From contig NW_006921535.1 of NCBI RefSeq assembly GCF_000340215.1, forward strand, positions 3,458,596-3,522,595: DNA of 64,000 bases, read 5' to 3'. The notes beneath the pieces are model-generated. The model was given only the letters and a program-made list of their open reading frames with translations, was not told where the DNA came from and ran no database searches. The position numbers and the translations under genes were made by a program. Positions 10,768 to 22,708 of the stretch are shown here, piece by piece. Position 1 is the stretch's first letter; the number at the start of each line of letters is the position of its first letter. The stretch comes from Pseudocercospora fijiensis CIRAD86. Lineage: Eukaryota; Ascomycota; Dothideomycetes; Mycosphaerellales; Mycosphaerellaceae.

Positions 10768-10809
10768 GGTTTACATATAACCAGGGCAGGTTTATGAATA
10801 GTCACGCCC
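10768..10809 (-). repeat. Right terminal inverted repeat of the MULE
   Basis: Reverse-complement partner of 7390-7431, followed at once by the second copy of the 9-bp target duplication (10810-10818). Confidence 0.9.
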
Positions 10810-10818
10810 GCGGTATTG

Positions 10819-11180
10819 CGGTACACCTTCCAGATTGGCCGACTTCGGAAAGCTTGGCGTCGCGCGCGCGATTCGGTAAAACACGGAGGGCGTTGAAGAT
10901 CTTATAAAGTTTAGGCAGCTAGGTCATGGCGCTCCCCTCAGTAGACGCAACAACAGCTACGCCATAGCTGCCTTGCCTCGCCATACATCGAGTGGATGTA
11001 AAGATGTGATCTTCGTGACGAGGGGATGGGCTGGAACATCATGAAGAACAAAGTTATGGCAGACTGTGGAGACTCCGCAACGACAGCTCCTCCTACTTAG
11101 CCGTCATCTCCGCCTCTCCTCACTGCTCATCCATTTTCTGAGACCACTGAACGAAGAGCTCTGAAGACACAAAGCACAGC
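10819..11180. other. Promoter region of the epoxide hydrolase gene
   Basis: No open frame of note is seen. The base composition returns to normal at 10819, straight after the transposon target duplication. The region should hold the promoter and 5' leader of the gene starting at 11181. Confidence 0.5.
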
Positions 11181-12506
11181 ATGCCTTTCGATTCCATTCC
11201 AAGCAAAGCTACGCTGAATATTAAGCCATTCAAGGCTCATGTTTCAGACGAAGACCTCAATGACTTCAAGCAATTGTTGAAGCTGTCCAAGATTGGACCA
11301 AAAGCGAGTTCTGCTCAATGCCATTCTTACATCTCTCTCTAACGAACTGTCCAGACCTACGAGAACCAGGTCGCGAACGTCAAAGACTACCTCCACTTCG
11401 GTATCACACACAAATGGCTGAGCGAGGCTAAGCAGCGATGGGAGAATGGTTACGACTGGCGCAAGACAGAAGCCCGCATCAACTCCTTCCCTAACTTCGT
11501 CACCGAGGTCGAAGACCGCGGCTTCACATACAACATCCAATTTCTCGCCCTCTTTTCGAAGAATCCAGATGCAGTCCCTCTTCTCGTCTTCCACGGCTGG
11601 CCAGGTAGCATCCTAGAATTCATCGACACCCTCGACCTCCTCCGCAAGAAATACAGCGAAGATGACCTTCCCTTCCACATCATCACCCCATCCCTCCCAG
11701 GCTACGGCTACACCAACGGCCCACCTCTCGACCGCAATACCACAACCGAAGATATTGCCGCAGTTCTCGACAGATTCATGATCGGGCTCGGCTTCGGAGA
11801 CGGCTACATCGCCCAAGGAGGTGACATCGGGTCCTTCCTCACCCGCATCATAGCCGTCACGTCCCCAGCCTGCAAAGCCGCCCATCTCCACCTCTGCATC
11901 GGCCAAACCGGCGACGAATCCGGTCTTTCGGCCAAAGAAAAGAAAGGCGTAGAACGATGCAACGAATTCGCAACTCTCGGAAACGCATATGCTCGTCACC
12001 ACGGTACTCGTCCCGCTACAATCGGTCTCGTCCTATCCGCCTCCCCAATTTCCTTGCTCGCATGGATCGGGGAAAAATTCCAGCAATGGTCCGATGAAAC
12101 TCCTCCTATGGATCAGATGCTCGACGGTGCGACGTTATATTGGTTCACACAATCTTTCCCTCGAGCCATTTTCCCTTATCGACAGTTTTTCGGTGCGAAT
12201 CCTACTTTCTTCCATAATGATCCGGCTTGGTATATCAAGAAGCCTCTGGGGTATTCTTGGCATCCGGAGGAGTTGGCTCCGGTTCCTAAGGCTTGGGTGA
12301 AGGAGACGGGGAATTTGGTTTGGTATAAGGAGCATGATTCTGGGGGGCATTTTGCTGGTGAGTTTTTTCTCTATTTGCACCATCTGAAAGAGATTTGTTA
12401 TGCTGACTTTTGGTGTGTTATTTCAGCTATGGAGAAACCTGAATTGTTCGTTTCCGACATGGAGAGTTTTATAGCTGAGGTTTGGCCGAAGGCGAAGTCA
12501 GGGTAA
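11181..12506 (+). CDS. Epoxide hydrolase (alpha/beta-hydrolase with EHN domain)
   Basis: Three exons: 11181-11303, 11355-12357 and 12427-12506, giving 401 residues. The first intron begins with GC, not GT (GCGAGT...CTAAC...CCAG); this is the only join seen that restores IGPKTYEN and HFGITHKWL, typical of the N-terminal EHN domain. HGWPGS (the HGWP oxyanion loop) and QGGDIGS with the nucleophilic Asp lie in the hydrolase core. GGHFAAMEKPE near the C-terminus carries the catalytic His and is restored by removing the last intron. The enzyme opens epoxides to diols, in detoxification or secondary metabolism; the substrate is unknown. The 69-nt last intron has no stop and a length divisible by three, so its retention would insert 23 residues beside the catalytic His. 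Confidence 0.9.
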
Positions 12507-12788
12507 TTTTGACTCGTTCGTTACTTACGACTTATGATGGAATGGGAGACTGATGGAGCTCTGTTCTCTTGGTAGGCGAATGGATCAGGATGTAAAGTTG
12601 TGATGGTCGACGATGGTGGACAGGACTTTCGCTGTATGTACGTGTACGTTATATGAAAGCAACATGAAAGCAGTTTTAGGACCTTCAGTTCTATTTGTAA
12701 TTGCTTCTCTCTACAGCGTAATTGCTTTTCTCTACAGCACGGGTATCAATATATAAGACTTTCACATGCTCATGCTCCTCCTACAACT
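12507..12788. other. Convergent 3' region
   Basis: Between the stop of the epoxide hydrolase (plus) and the stop of the sugar transporter (minus). A near-duplicate of about 17 bases (TAATTGCTTTTCTCTACAGC-like) occurs twice around 12700-12738. No gene is seen. Confidence 0.5.
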
Positions 12789-14691
12789 TTACAGACTCTT
12801 CTCGCTACCACTGCCACCAGCAAATCCACCATCAGTCGCATAAGCCTCATTATGGCTCGAACGATCCTTATTCTCAACGTCATTGATACCCTTAGCACCA
12901 GGTGCCACAACGCTGCTTCGCCTGCGATGCTCTTCGGTATCGAGATAGTTGATAAGAAGTTGACCGTTCTTGTCGTATCGATTAGGAGTATTCTTCGGCT
13001 TTGCGATCTTGACAACATCGAACCAGGCGTTTGTGGACATGTTGGATTTGTGGAAGATCTCGTCCATTTCTTCGAGAGATCGGTATGCGGTTTCTGGGTA
13101 GAAGAAGTAGACGCATGGGACGATGAAGGCGTTGATGACGGCGAAGATGATGTAGGTTTGATATTTCTGGGAGGGGGGGATTAGCGAAGGTAAATGCCGC
13201 TTTTTGGAATGACTTACGATATTGGCAAAAGCAATCGGTGTGATCATCACCACCATGAAGTTGAAAATCCAGTTGGCTGACGTCGACAGAGCAGAGGATG
13301 GAGCACGAATGCGGAGGGGTACGATTTCCGATGGATACAACCAGGTCATTCCAAGCCATCCAATGGCGAAGAATGTGTTGAAGACGAAGAGGAACACAGC
13401 CGCAACGATTCCAGGTCCAGTGCCGCCTACCGATGTGACTGCAGCCAGGACGACCATGGAGAGCGACATGCCCACAGCGCCGAAAAGCATGAGTGGGCGG
13501 CGACCGATCTTCTCGACCGTGAAAACCGCAATCCAAGATGCCAGGAAGTACTCCGTCCCGTTAGCAGCGGCAAGAATACGGGAGAGGAACCCAGAAAGAC
13601 CAATCTCTTGTTCGTAGATGGTTGCGGCGTAGTATGTGATCAGCTGTCGTATCATCAGCATTTCTTCATCGACAACTTACACGCTCGAAAGTACTTACGT
13701 TGATACCGGAGATCTGCTGGACTGCATTTAATCATCGTCAGCAGGTCTGAGTCAATTCATGAATCGAAAAGTACTTACACATTTGGTTGACGTATCCGAG
13801 CAGAGCGCGATGGAAGTTGCGGTCCTTGCCCATGGTAAAGACGTCCTTGAACGATCCTTGGCTCATCTCGATGACTGTTTCCTTGATAGCTACGAATTCA
13901 CTCTGGATGTACTCGTCCTCAGGCTCTAAATTGCTGAGCGCTGCGAGAACGGTAACAGCCTCGTCCTCGCGTCCCTTCAAGATCAACCATCGAGGTGATT
14001 CAGGCAATCCAAGAATCAAGCAGAGGATAATGAGAGCGAAGAAGATCTGGAAGCCGATGGGGAATCGCCATGCGATTGCGCCGTCGATGAAGGAAAAGCC
14101 GAAATCGATCCAGTACGAAAGCATGATACCTCCAGAGATCAATGCTCCTTCGATCATAACCATCTGACCTCTTCTGTGCGACTTGGTCGTCTCCGATTGC
14201 CAGGTAGGAACGGTGGAAGTGTTGAGACCATTGCCGACGCCAGTAATGACACGACCAACGACAAGCTGAGCCAGACCAAAAGCAGAGCACTGGATAGCGG
14301 CCCCAACCACCATGATAGCTGATCCAGCGAAGATTGTGCGACGTCGACCTAAGAATTGACCAAGCCATATGCAGACAATGGCTCCTGCGAAACATCCAAG
14401 ATTATAGCTGCCGATGGTAATGCCTTGAGTTGTGGACTTGGGGCTGTTGCCAGACTCGCCGATAGTGTTGATCTCTGGGAAAACTCTGGTAAAAGATGGG
14501 AGTGTGAGAAGGCCTCCCATCACACCTTGGTCATAACCGAATCTGAGATCCAAGTCAGTCGCTCATTTCATCTTCTCCAGGTGCCATCAGAGAGGTATTG
14601 CTCACAGCAAGAAGTCAAGACCGGCGATTATACCGATCGCAACATTGAGCCTTGTGCCTCGAAGGCCATAGAATCGTTTCATCCCAACCAT
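12789..14691 (-). CDS. MFS sugar transporter
   Basis: Five exons on minus: 14606-14691, 13779-14542, 13699-13721 (a 23-nt microexon), 13218-13643 and 12789-13166, giving 558 residues. All introns are GT-AG, and the joins restore LFGYDQGVMGGL and NQMFQQISGIN-LITYYA. Family motifs: GRRRT after TM2, PESPRWL at the end of TM6, QQISGIN in TM7, YPSEIVPLRIRA after TM10 and FYPETAYRSLEEMDEIF after TM12. Twelve membrane segments are expected, with a hydrophilic tail rich in Ser, Gly and Glu. The protein probably carries hexoses or related polyols across the plasma membrane by proton symport. The exact sugar cannot be deduced. It converges on the epoxide hydrolase gene. Confidence 0.9.
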
Positions 14692-16716
14692 CGTAAAGAC
14701 CTGTCTCTCGACGGTGTTAAGCAGCCGGATGGGAATTGATCAAGTCAAGCAAGACAAGAGGCTCAAGACAAATTCCACGAAAAGATAATACGCCTCAAAG
14801 ATGATCAAGCCTTGAAGGTTTATGAAGGAGATCCGAGCGCCCCATGGGTATCAAGGTGTCCTTGCTCGCGTGCTTAACATGCCGACAAGCTGAAGGAAAC
14901 GAATATATCTTCAACGGGTCCACTGCACGTCTCGCATATCAATCATATCGATGCGCGGATTTCCTCTTTCGGAGTTCCGAGCAGCTCAGCACTTCACAAT
15001 CCGCTGCGAAATCCTTTCTCCAAGGAATCTGTCGTCTGGAGACCGTTGAATTCGCGGTGCAACTATCGTCGTCGCTACGCTGCATTCTGCTCCACTCTAT
15101 AAGGCTTCTTGGCTGTTTGTTCGACTCCGACGATGCTTCAATGTCGAATGATTGAAGACCGAAGGCTCTCCTCAAGTCGCAGTAAAGTTGGACACTAGCG
15201 GCTCTGCGATCCTTGCACTCGAGAAGAACCCAGGCCGACTGACGTATAGGGATCCATATGTCTCCTATGGCGCTCCACGATCCGACTCCAGTGTAGCGAC
15301 ATCCTGGGCGGATGTGGACTCATTCTGGACATCAGCTCGTTACGGTACGCTGTGTATCCACTACGACTTCGGCGGCAATATCATATGAGTCTCGACGCGC
15401 GGCATCGAGAGTCGGAAGAGACGGCGACGGGCATAGCGAGTTTCGCAGGAGATGGATCAATCGTCTGATGTGGACGTGCATATCCCGAGGGTAGAGGATG
15501 AGCGAATTTAGGCGATCATGACCAAAATCTGCCGTGCTCTTGTGCCAATCCTGCACTATCCAGCTCGTCAGCCTTCGAGGTAGATCTACCAACCACCGTT
15601 CACGCAAGAGAAGAGAGTGAGAAGCTTCAGATCATCCTGCGGTGTTCCAAAAAGGTATAAACCGACATCCGGCAATGCAGCAAGGGCGATCTTGGGCTGA
15701 ATGTCTGCCGCTTACCCAGACGAGCGACATCCTGGAGAGAACATGTGGCGGATCGACATGTACAATGGCTCTGGAAGGGCTGGCATAGTTGGTGGCCAAG
15801 ATCTTTGGCGATGATGTTGTTGTGATATGATCCGGAAGTGTGAGCCAAGACACCGATCGAAAGGTCTTCACAATGACATCCATTGCTGCTATACCTGTCT
15901 GCGAACTGGTGAGCGTGGCAGCAGTTTGGCCCCTACGGAATGCAGGAGGTGATGAAAGGCCGAGATTTCACCAAAGCTCTCGCTCGTGGGAGAGACTTAG
16001 CACGAAATAGAGTGCTTGGATAATGACGAGCAAAGTCTTCGTCAAGAGTTGGAAACAAGAGGATGGGAAGTGCGAGCTGTTCACTGCTTTCAGGCATCGC
16101 TGCTCCATAGCAGGCAGTCCCATCAGGGTCGTTAAGCCCAATCTCGACAGAGCTGATGAACCCAGATTTCTGGAGCCAAGATGCTAATAATAGGAAACGA
16201 GGTCTCAAGTATTCACATGGACGACTCGAACTGCCTTCCCTGCCTACTCGGACACCAACCATACATCTCTTGCTCTGTTTTGAGCAATGCCTTGAAATGC
16301 GAGAAGAGGAGGCCCGTAGCTCACAGGATTGACGGAGCGTCATCGCACAGCACCAGCGCGTATAGATTCGAATTGCTGCACAGAGCTTTTGTGTATTGAA
16401 GGAGTCGAGTCATCAACCCTCGTGGAAAGACACGATGAAATGCCGCCTCGCATCAGACCCTTCGAACTGATGAAACGCTTGGAAATTTGTATTTGTCACC
16501 AAGTGCGCATGACTTCATGGCTGGAACTGGAGCAATTGTCGGCGGTATGGCATATTTCGACTTGAGAATGGCAGAATAGAGAGGAGAATGTGGTCAGCAG
16601 TACTCGTTCAGGCACTGCTATCTTCTGCCCATGGCGGTCTCGGCCACATGCTTTCATGCAACATCCCATAGCACCAGCGCGGTGCCCATTTATGCAATAT
16701 CTCTCGACGAACCAAT
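14692..16716. other. 2-kb stretch without a recognisable gene
   Basis: Only overlapping short frames (up to 136 codons) occur on both strands. None has a domain, hydrophobic pattern or credible splice context. Base composition is ordinary and not RIP-like, so it is not an old transposon of the kind seen elsewhere in the window. It may hold a non-coding transcript or a very short gene I cannot see. Confidence 0.45.
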
Positions 16717-18624
16717 CTACCAACCACCAGAGGAAGCAGCTGGAGCAGCGTTCTGCTCCCAGCCACCGCCATTGCCACCGCTAGAAGCGCCGGCATCATC
16801 TCCACCCCAACCACCATCGCCGCCAGCACCAGAGTCCTCCTTGCCAGCAGGCTTGGTGCAGCGCTTGTAAGTGTGGCCCTTCTCGTGGCAGCTGAAGTTT
16901 GTTAGCATCGTACGTATGGAAAATTAGTGGGCAGAGACTTACTTGCTGCACTCCACGCGGGACCAATCGGTCGGCTGTGGGCAGTCGCGGCTGTTGTGAC
17001 CAAACTCGTCGCAGCTGGAAAGGAATCAGTATACAGGTGATCAGGTCAGGATGGAGGAAGACTCACTTGCGGCACTGGACCTTGTCCATGTTCTTGGGCT
17101 CTGGACAATCACGGCTGGCATGGCCCCCTGGAGAGTGTTAGCGATGTCAAAGGAGATAACGATAAAGATCCAGAACCTACACTTGTCGCAGTTACGGCAC
17201 TGCATCTGGCGCTCGTTCGTGCACTCGGTCTTACGATGACCCTCCTCGCCCTAAAGTTATGATTAGCAATGGCTCTTGCGAAACGCCCATGATGAGGGTA
17301 CTCACACAGTTGCGGCAAACATCTGGGGCCTTGGTTGGGCACTCCTTGACCATGTGATCCTCCGAGCCGCAATTCTTACAACCGCGCTTGTCAGACTTGC
17401 GCTCCTGCGTGCAATCGCGAGCACGATGGCCTTCCGCGTTGCACACGGCACACGTGATCACAACCTTTCCAGCAGGCTCCTGCTTCTCTTGCTCGCAATT
17501 CTTGGCGATATGGCCTAGCTGTTGGCAGTTGGAACATTTCGGAACCAGACCATCCATCACGACACCAGCCTCAGCAAGACGAATGCGGTTATCCTCCTTG
17601 GAAGCTGGCCAGCCCTCAGCGAACTTGGCGCGCTTTGGCTTGTCTGAGAATTGATAGGAGACGACATATTTCATCCCGGATTTGCCCTGCAGATTGACAA
17701 TCGTATGGGTGTCGGCGATTGTCTGCTCCTTCGCGATGATGAAGGTGTTCATGCTAGCGTCACGGAAAGTCTGCTCCAGATCTTCGAAAGTGAGAGCCGG
17801 ATATGCCTTGGTGTAGGCGAAGATCGCCTAAAGAGCATAGTCAGCACGGATCGAATCAATGGGAAAATAACAAGTGTGCGCACGTTCTTGATGTCATCGA
17901 CATCCTTCTCCTTATCAGCAGCCTCGAGAGCGGCCCACGCCTCCTCTGGAGAGATGTCCTGAATACCCAACGCCTTGAACATCTCGTGCATCCGGTTGGC
18001 ACTGCACTCACTAGTGACATGCCCATCCTGATGACAGACTTTGCAGCGACGCGGAGGGGCCACTGGACACTCGGCCTTGCGGTGACCTTGCGCGCCGCAA
18101 CCGTTGCAGGTACCGGTGAACTCACGCTCGACGCGTGGGTTGGTGCAGTCGGCTTTGTTGTGGCCAACCTCTCCGCAGCTGAAGGTGGGCGTTAGCAATG
18201 ACAGTCTACCTTGAGCGTATCGGAAGCATGTAACTCACTTGAAGCACTCGCCGGTCAGGCCGCCACCATCCTTGCGTGGCTCTGGGCAGTCGCGCGCGAA
18301 ATGACCCTCGTCTCCACAGCTGAGAGAAGTTAGCCAGTGTGCTTGGACGAGCCGGATTAATGATGGAAAGATGACTTACTTGCGGCAGCCGCCATCGTGA
18401 GGCGTGTCGGCGTGCTTGGACACGTTGTCGGCGGAAAAGCCGCTGTTCCAGTTGTCGCCACCGGTGTCACCATCGGCCTGCCAGCCACCAGCATCGCCGC
18501 CAGCACCGGTATCGGTCTTCCAGGTATTGTCGATAGAATCTGCGTTTGTGTCAACCACGTGCGCGTGATGGGCGAAGGTGCACCACATACCAGCAGGAGC
18601 ACTGTCCCAAGTAGAGGTGCCCAT
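16717..18624 (-). CDS. Protein with eleven CCHC zinc knuckles
   Basis: Eight exons on minus: 18380-18624, 18239-18319, 17884-18178, 17306-17827, 17181-17250, 17067-17127, 16943-17014 and 16717-16891. The joined frame gives 506 residues with no stop. Eleven CX2CX4HX4C knuckles follow a Gly/Asp/Trp-rich N-terminus: four in the first half (from CRNCGDEGHFARDC), then a helical and mixed domain without knuckles (about residues 200-310), then seven more ending with CSNCHEKGHTYKRC and a Gly/Trp-rich tail. Such proteins (CNBP, Gis2, Byr3 and the HEXBP type) bind single-stranded nucleic acid, often mRNA. Eleven is more than the seven usual in Gis2/CNBP. Four of seven introns split the knuckle at the same codon. 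The middle domain was not recognised. Confidence 0.85.
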
Positions 18625-19696
18625 GGTGAATGTCGCTGTTGTTGGATATGACGACGAAGGTGTACTTGGAATAGTGCCTGTCTCGAGCGCGGTCAGTCAA
18701 CGAAGGTGATGTAGCGGCGGCGTCAGTCATACGTACTGATTGAAGGTGAAGCGAAAGACTGCTCGTTCTGTGGGATCCTCACGGTGGACAACGAGTGCAA
18801 CAAGGCGCTGGCGTTGTGCGGTGTTCGGAAGTGTGGGTGCAGGTCAGAGGAAGAGGAAGAGTGGGCTGTCGATGTTTTTGTGTTTGCGCTGGACCCTGAG
18901 CGCGCGAATGCACGTCGGCGGTCTGCAGCCTGGTCATAGCTCCGCGCCGTTGAGGTGAGATCGGAGGGCAAGAGCGACGGCGAGTTGATGCTAGAGGTGA
19001 CGAGAAGCCTCACCGGTCAACGACGACTTCAAGTGTTGCCATGAAGTTTCGAATGGAGACGAGAAGCCATGCTGGCCTATGGTCCAGACACAATAGCGGA
19101 CGCTGTGCAAGAATGGATGTTTAACCTGCGAGAAGTCAATCACCATCACCCTATGGCGGCCAGTGCTCCGTAGGATGTTGGAGTCTCTCATCTGCTGTAT
19201 GCCCGTCTCAAGGCAGCATCAGGAGAGGGTAGAAGACGAAGACAGAAGCAAAACTCTTGCCTGTATTTGGTCTATCCAGTGATGAAAGCATCCAGCATCT
19301 GCTGCATGACAGAGCACCTCTGTCTGCAAAACGGCAAGCTGCCTGTGCAATCCTGTTCAACGCTCAGCCTAATCCCAACTGACAGCTAAGCGCTTGACAG
19401 TGATGCGAGTGTGACATTACTGCAAAAGGATCTGGTCCTTCGAAACCATATCGGTAGTACGGCCTTGCGCTTCTGCCTCCTATCTTGAGGCCACTGTGAA
19501 AGACATGATGAGACACAGAAAAGATCTGCTCGTTCTTAACGAGAAGCTTCATGAGGTTTCTGTCCATTACATACCACTGTCGAATCGTGGAATACGCTCA
19601 TCAACGACAATGAGGGTATCTCTCAACCAAAAGACTAATTGCTCTCCAAGCAATCATAAACGCCATCTGATCATCAAATCGTGGCGATACACAAAT
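18625..19696. other. Region between chitin synthase stop and zinc-knuckle start
   Basis: Both neighbours are on minus, so this should hold the zinc-knuckle promoter and the chitin synthase 3' untranslated region. Short frames here have no recognisable content. Confidence 0.5.
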
Positions 19697-22600
19697 TTAC
19701 ACGCCTCGGAACACCCGAATAACCAAGAACCAACAAGCACCAATGAATCTGACTGCTGCCAAGGCTGCCACGGAGTAGAGCACAACTGCCATATAAATCG
19801 TGCTGCGCTCGGCTTCCGTCTCATCGTCTTTATCGCCAACGTCGACACGGTTTAGACCTCCGGCATTGAGAACGACAGCCGCGAGGGCCAGGTTACACAG
19901 CATCCAGCCCACAACGACTGTAGACCGGAAGCCCTTGTAATAGTCCTCGTGCTTTTGCTCTTGCGTGACGACCTTGGCAGGCACTTCGTACTTGGTCGAG
20001 AAGGTCCGAAGCTCTTCTTCATACTGCGTGTTGAGGTCCGCGTCGTCGGTGGGTATAGCAACATCGACTTTCCCGCCAGGCTTGAGGTTGGCAGCAGGAA
20101 GCTTCTCCGGCTTGTCGTCACCCTTGGTACCCCAAGTAATATCGTGGGTGTTGCAAAAAGCATACACGTTCAGGATGTTGAGGTAAGTCGGCGTGAGCAG
20201 GAGGTATTGAATGAATGAGGTGATCATGTGCCAGGGATCCAAGAATAGGATTGATGCCACTAGGTACAGAACCCACGTCGAGGCCATTGATATGATGAGC
20301 GTGAAGAAAAGCTTGTTGGTGAAGAGCATTTCGAAGCTGAAGCCATTATTCTGAGCGATTTGAGCCTGAATCGACTTGACCGTGATGAAGACCGAGGCGA
20401 AGAGCAGGTAACACATGAGGATTGCCCAGAAATAGACTTGTGCCATGTAGAGCCTGTTGCTTCCTTGGGGCCTGTTGCCAAGCGCCAGCACGAAACAAGT
20501 AACCAGGATGGCAAGATAGCACCATTCGAAGGCCACGGAGAGGACCAGTCCTGCGGTACCGAGGAGTGATTTGTCAGATAATGAGCTGGTAAGGATGCGG
20601 AATACGAGGAAGAAGTTTCCCTGCGAGTGGTCAGCATATGCTCAAGGCGAGAGAAATGGAAACCACTTACGATGGCAAACCAAGCAAACAGCATGTTGAC
20701 GGCCTGATAGATGAACTCAATGATGAAGAAGAACTTTCGAAGGGCTGAGTGGTGTGAACGCCAGATTTGGTAGAAGTGGGCAAGAGCATAGACAGCGGCG
20801 AAGAAAGAGCCATTCAGCCATCGTCTTCTCTGCAGAATGAAATCGGCCATCTCGGTGGGAACGTCAGTCTCGCCAGTTGCGGACTTGACGTACTGCAAGA
20901 TCCATGAACAATTGCGTTTGCTGACGAGCTCCCAGCACAGAATCCTGTCTTCGGCAAGGTACATGTTGGCTGTGAAGATTCCAGCGTTGGCGCCGTGCAT
21001 CTTCTCGCCGGCGAAATAGCGCTCGAGTGGTCCATTGCCGGTCTTATCGTTCTGCAATGCCACAAATCTGTATGCCGAAAATGCACCAGGAAGCACGGTG
21101 ATGAAGCCGAACGCACTCTCCAGTGGCTTATCGAGGATGTTGCTCATCTTATATTCGAAATTTTGGGCGGCGACGAGTGGGTTGATCAGGTTCTTGCCTT
21201 TCTCCAGCATAGCTTTGATCTCACCACATGCGCCCGCGCACATTGGCTCTCGGTCAAATGCTTTCCAGAGATCGTAGATACTGCTCCGTCCCGGTCGAGT
21301 ACCTGCGTCGATGAGAACGCAGATATTGGGCTGAAGTACTTCACCAAAGGCCTGGAAGAACCACCTGTGTGAGTTGATCTTTTTCTGGTTCTTCTCCTTG
21401 AGACAGAACAAAATCTGCACAGGCGTATTACCCTTCTTCACCTGCACAATGCCCTTCTTGATCTCCAAGGTCATCTGCGTCGTGTACTCGTAAATATGAG
21501 CTGTCACGTCTTCGCCATTGACTTGCTGCTTCGCAATGCCATCTTGGTAGATTCCCATACCAGCAAGCACAGCTCTTGTTCTCGGATTGATCTTCGCTCG
21601 ACCATCTGAAACAATACATACGACGATCTTCTTCCAAGCTTCCTTGCCCCACATCTTTGAAGACGTGCGCGAATTCATGTACTCGATGTTCTTGATTACA
21701 CCAATCATCGTTCTCGCGAACAGCTCGTCTTCCTCGTTATACATTGTCACCACAATGAATAGCTCAGTGTGTCGCGGCTTTGCGAATAATCGTTGTCTGA
21801 GAGTGAACCGCTTCTTGAAGAACTGACTTGGATCGCAAGTCGCGGCGCTGTATCGCATGTGTGTGAACTCGTCTCTCTCTGGTGGCTGGGCGTGCTGGAC
21901 TTGATTCAATAATCTTGGTGGAATTGGGCAATCGAGCACTAAGTTGCCATTGAACAACTGCACTTCCTTCACCGTTTTCCATCTCCGAATGGGGGCTTTG
22001 ATAGGCGGCGCCTCGTTGTAACCACCTTCAAGATCGGTGTGTGATGAGTCTGGATGCATCTGATGCGGGTCTGGTCCATACGAGGTATCTGGCTGAAGCA
22101 TCGGCCGGCTGTCGGCCTCGTCTTGGTAGTATGGATGTTGCGGCGCGTCGTACGGCGAAGGTTGGGGGTCGTGGAAAGGAGAAGTCGGGCCTTGGTGGAA
22201 GTATTGATCGTGCTGCTCTTGTGGATGCGGGCTCAGATTGTACTCTCCACGCCCTTGATGTTCAGCCTGCTGGAACGGATTAGGGGTGTAGCCATGGGCA
22301 TGAGTATCATCGTACGCCTGAGCGTGGCCGTAAGTGCCAGGCATGTTTGTGACTTCATATGTTGGTTGCGCAGCTAGTCTGTCACTTGATGCCGCAGCAG
22401 CGTATTGCCCTGGGCCCATGGGGATCTCGAGAGGCTCATGGTAAGGTCGGTCCTCGAGCTGGTAGGCCGGGCTGTGGTAGCGATCGGGGGAGTTGTGTCG
22501 ATCCATGAAAGGGTGATTGGGGTCGGTCTCGTGGTGGTCGGGATTGCCGGTGTGGCCGTAGCCGCCTGTTCTCACAGTATGAGTTTCCGATCAAGCGCAA

Positions 22601-22708
22601 CGTCTTGGTCGAAGTCTGAAGGCTTGCACTGGAATGCGGGCACCTCGAACACTTCCTGACCTCTCCCTTCGATGATGAATCCGACGCACCTAGCGGGTTG
22701 TAGCTCAT
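19697..22708 (-). CDS. Chitin synthase (probably class III)
   Basis: Three exons on minus: 22690-22708 (19 nt), 20671-22565 and 19697-20620, giving 945 residues. The minute first exon supplies the ATG and joins to give [15 protein letters not shown]; without it the long frame begins at a GTG. Residues 1-200 are hydrophilic, rich in His, Pro, Gln and Tyr. The catalytic core has VTMYNEED, the EDRILCWEL block and QRRRWLNGS, the family signature of processive chitin synthases. Several transmembrane helices follow ([11 protein letters not shown] joined to [13 protein letters not shown]). The helix sequence after the catalytic core looks like class III, found in filamentous fungi and used in hyphal tip growth. 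The enzyme makes chitin from UDP-GlcNAc at the plasma membrane. Confidence 0.92.

Larger units (their letters stand above)
7390..10809 (-). mobile_element. Mutator-like (MULE) DNA transposon, complete ends, RIP-inactivated
   Basis: A 3,420-bp element. Both ends start GGGCGTGACTATTCATAAAC in inverted orientation (terminal inverted repeats 7390-7431 and 10768-10809, 42 bp with about 3 mismatches). A perfect 9-bp direct repeat, GCGGTATTG, flanks it at 7381-7389 and 10810-10818. Nine-base duplications are typical of the Mutator superfamily. The interior is depleted in CpA/TpG and rich in TpA and in-frame TAG/TAA, the RIP signature. The minus strand carries a decayed MULE transposase. Insertion was between rad1 and the epoxide hydrolase gene. 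With its reading frame destroyed, it cannot move on its own. Confidence 0.88.

Noticed and set aside
13222..13617. 131-codon plus-strand frame
   Set aside because: It is antisense to a coding exon of the sugar transporter and has no family features.
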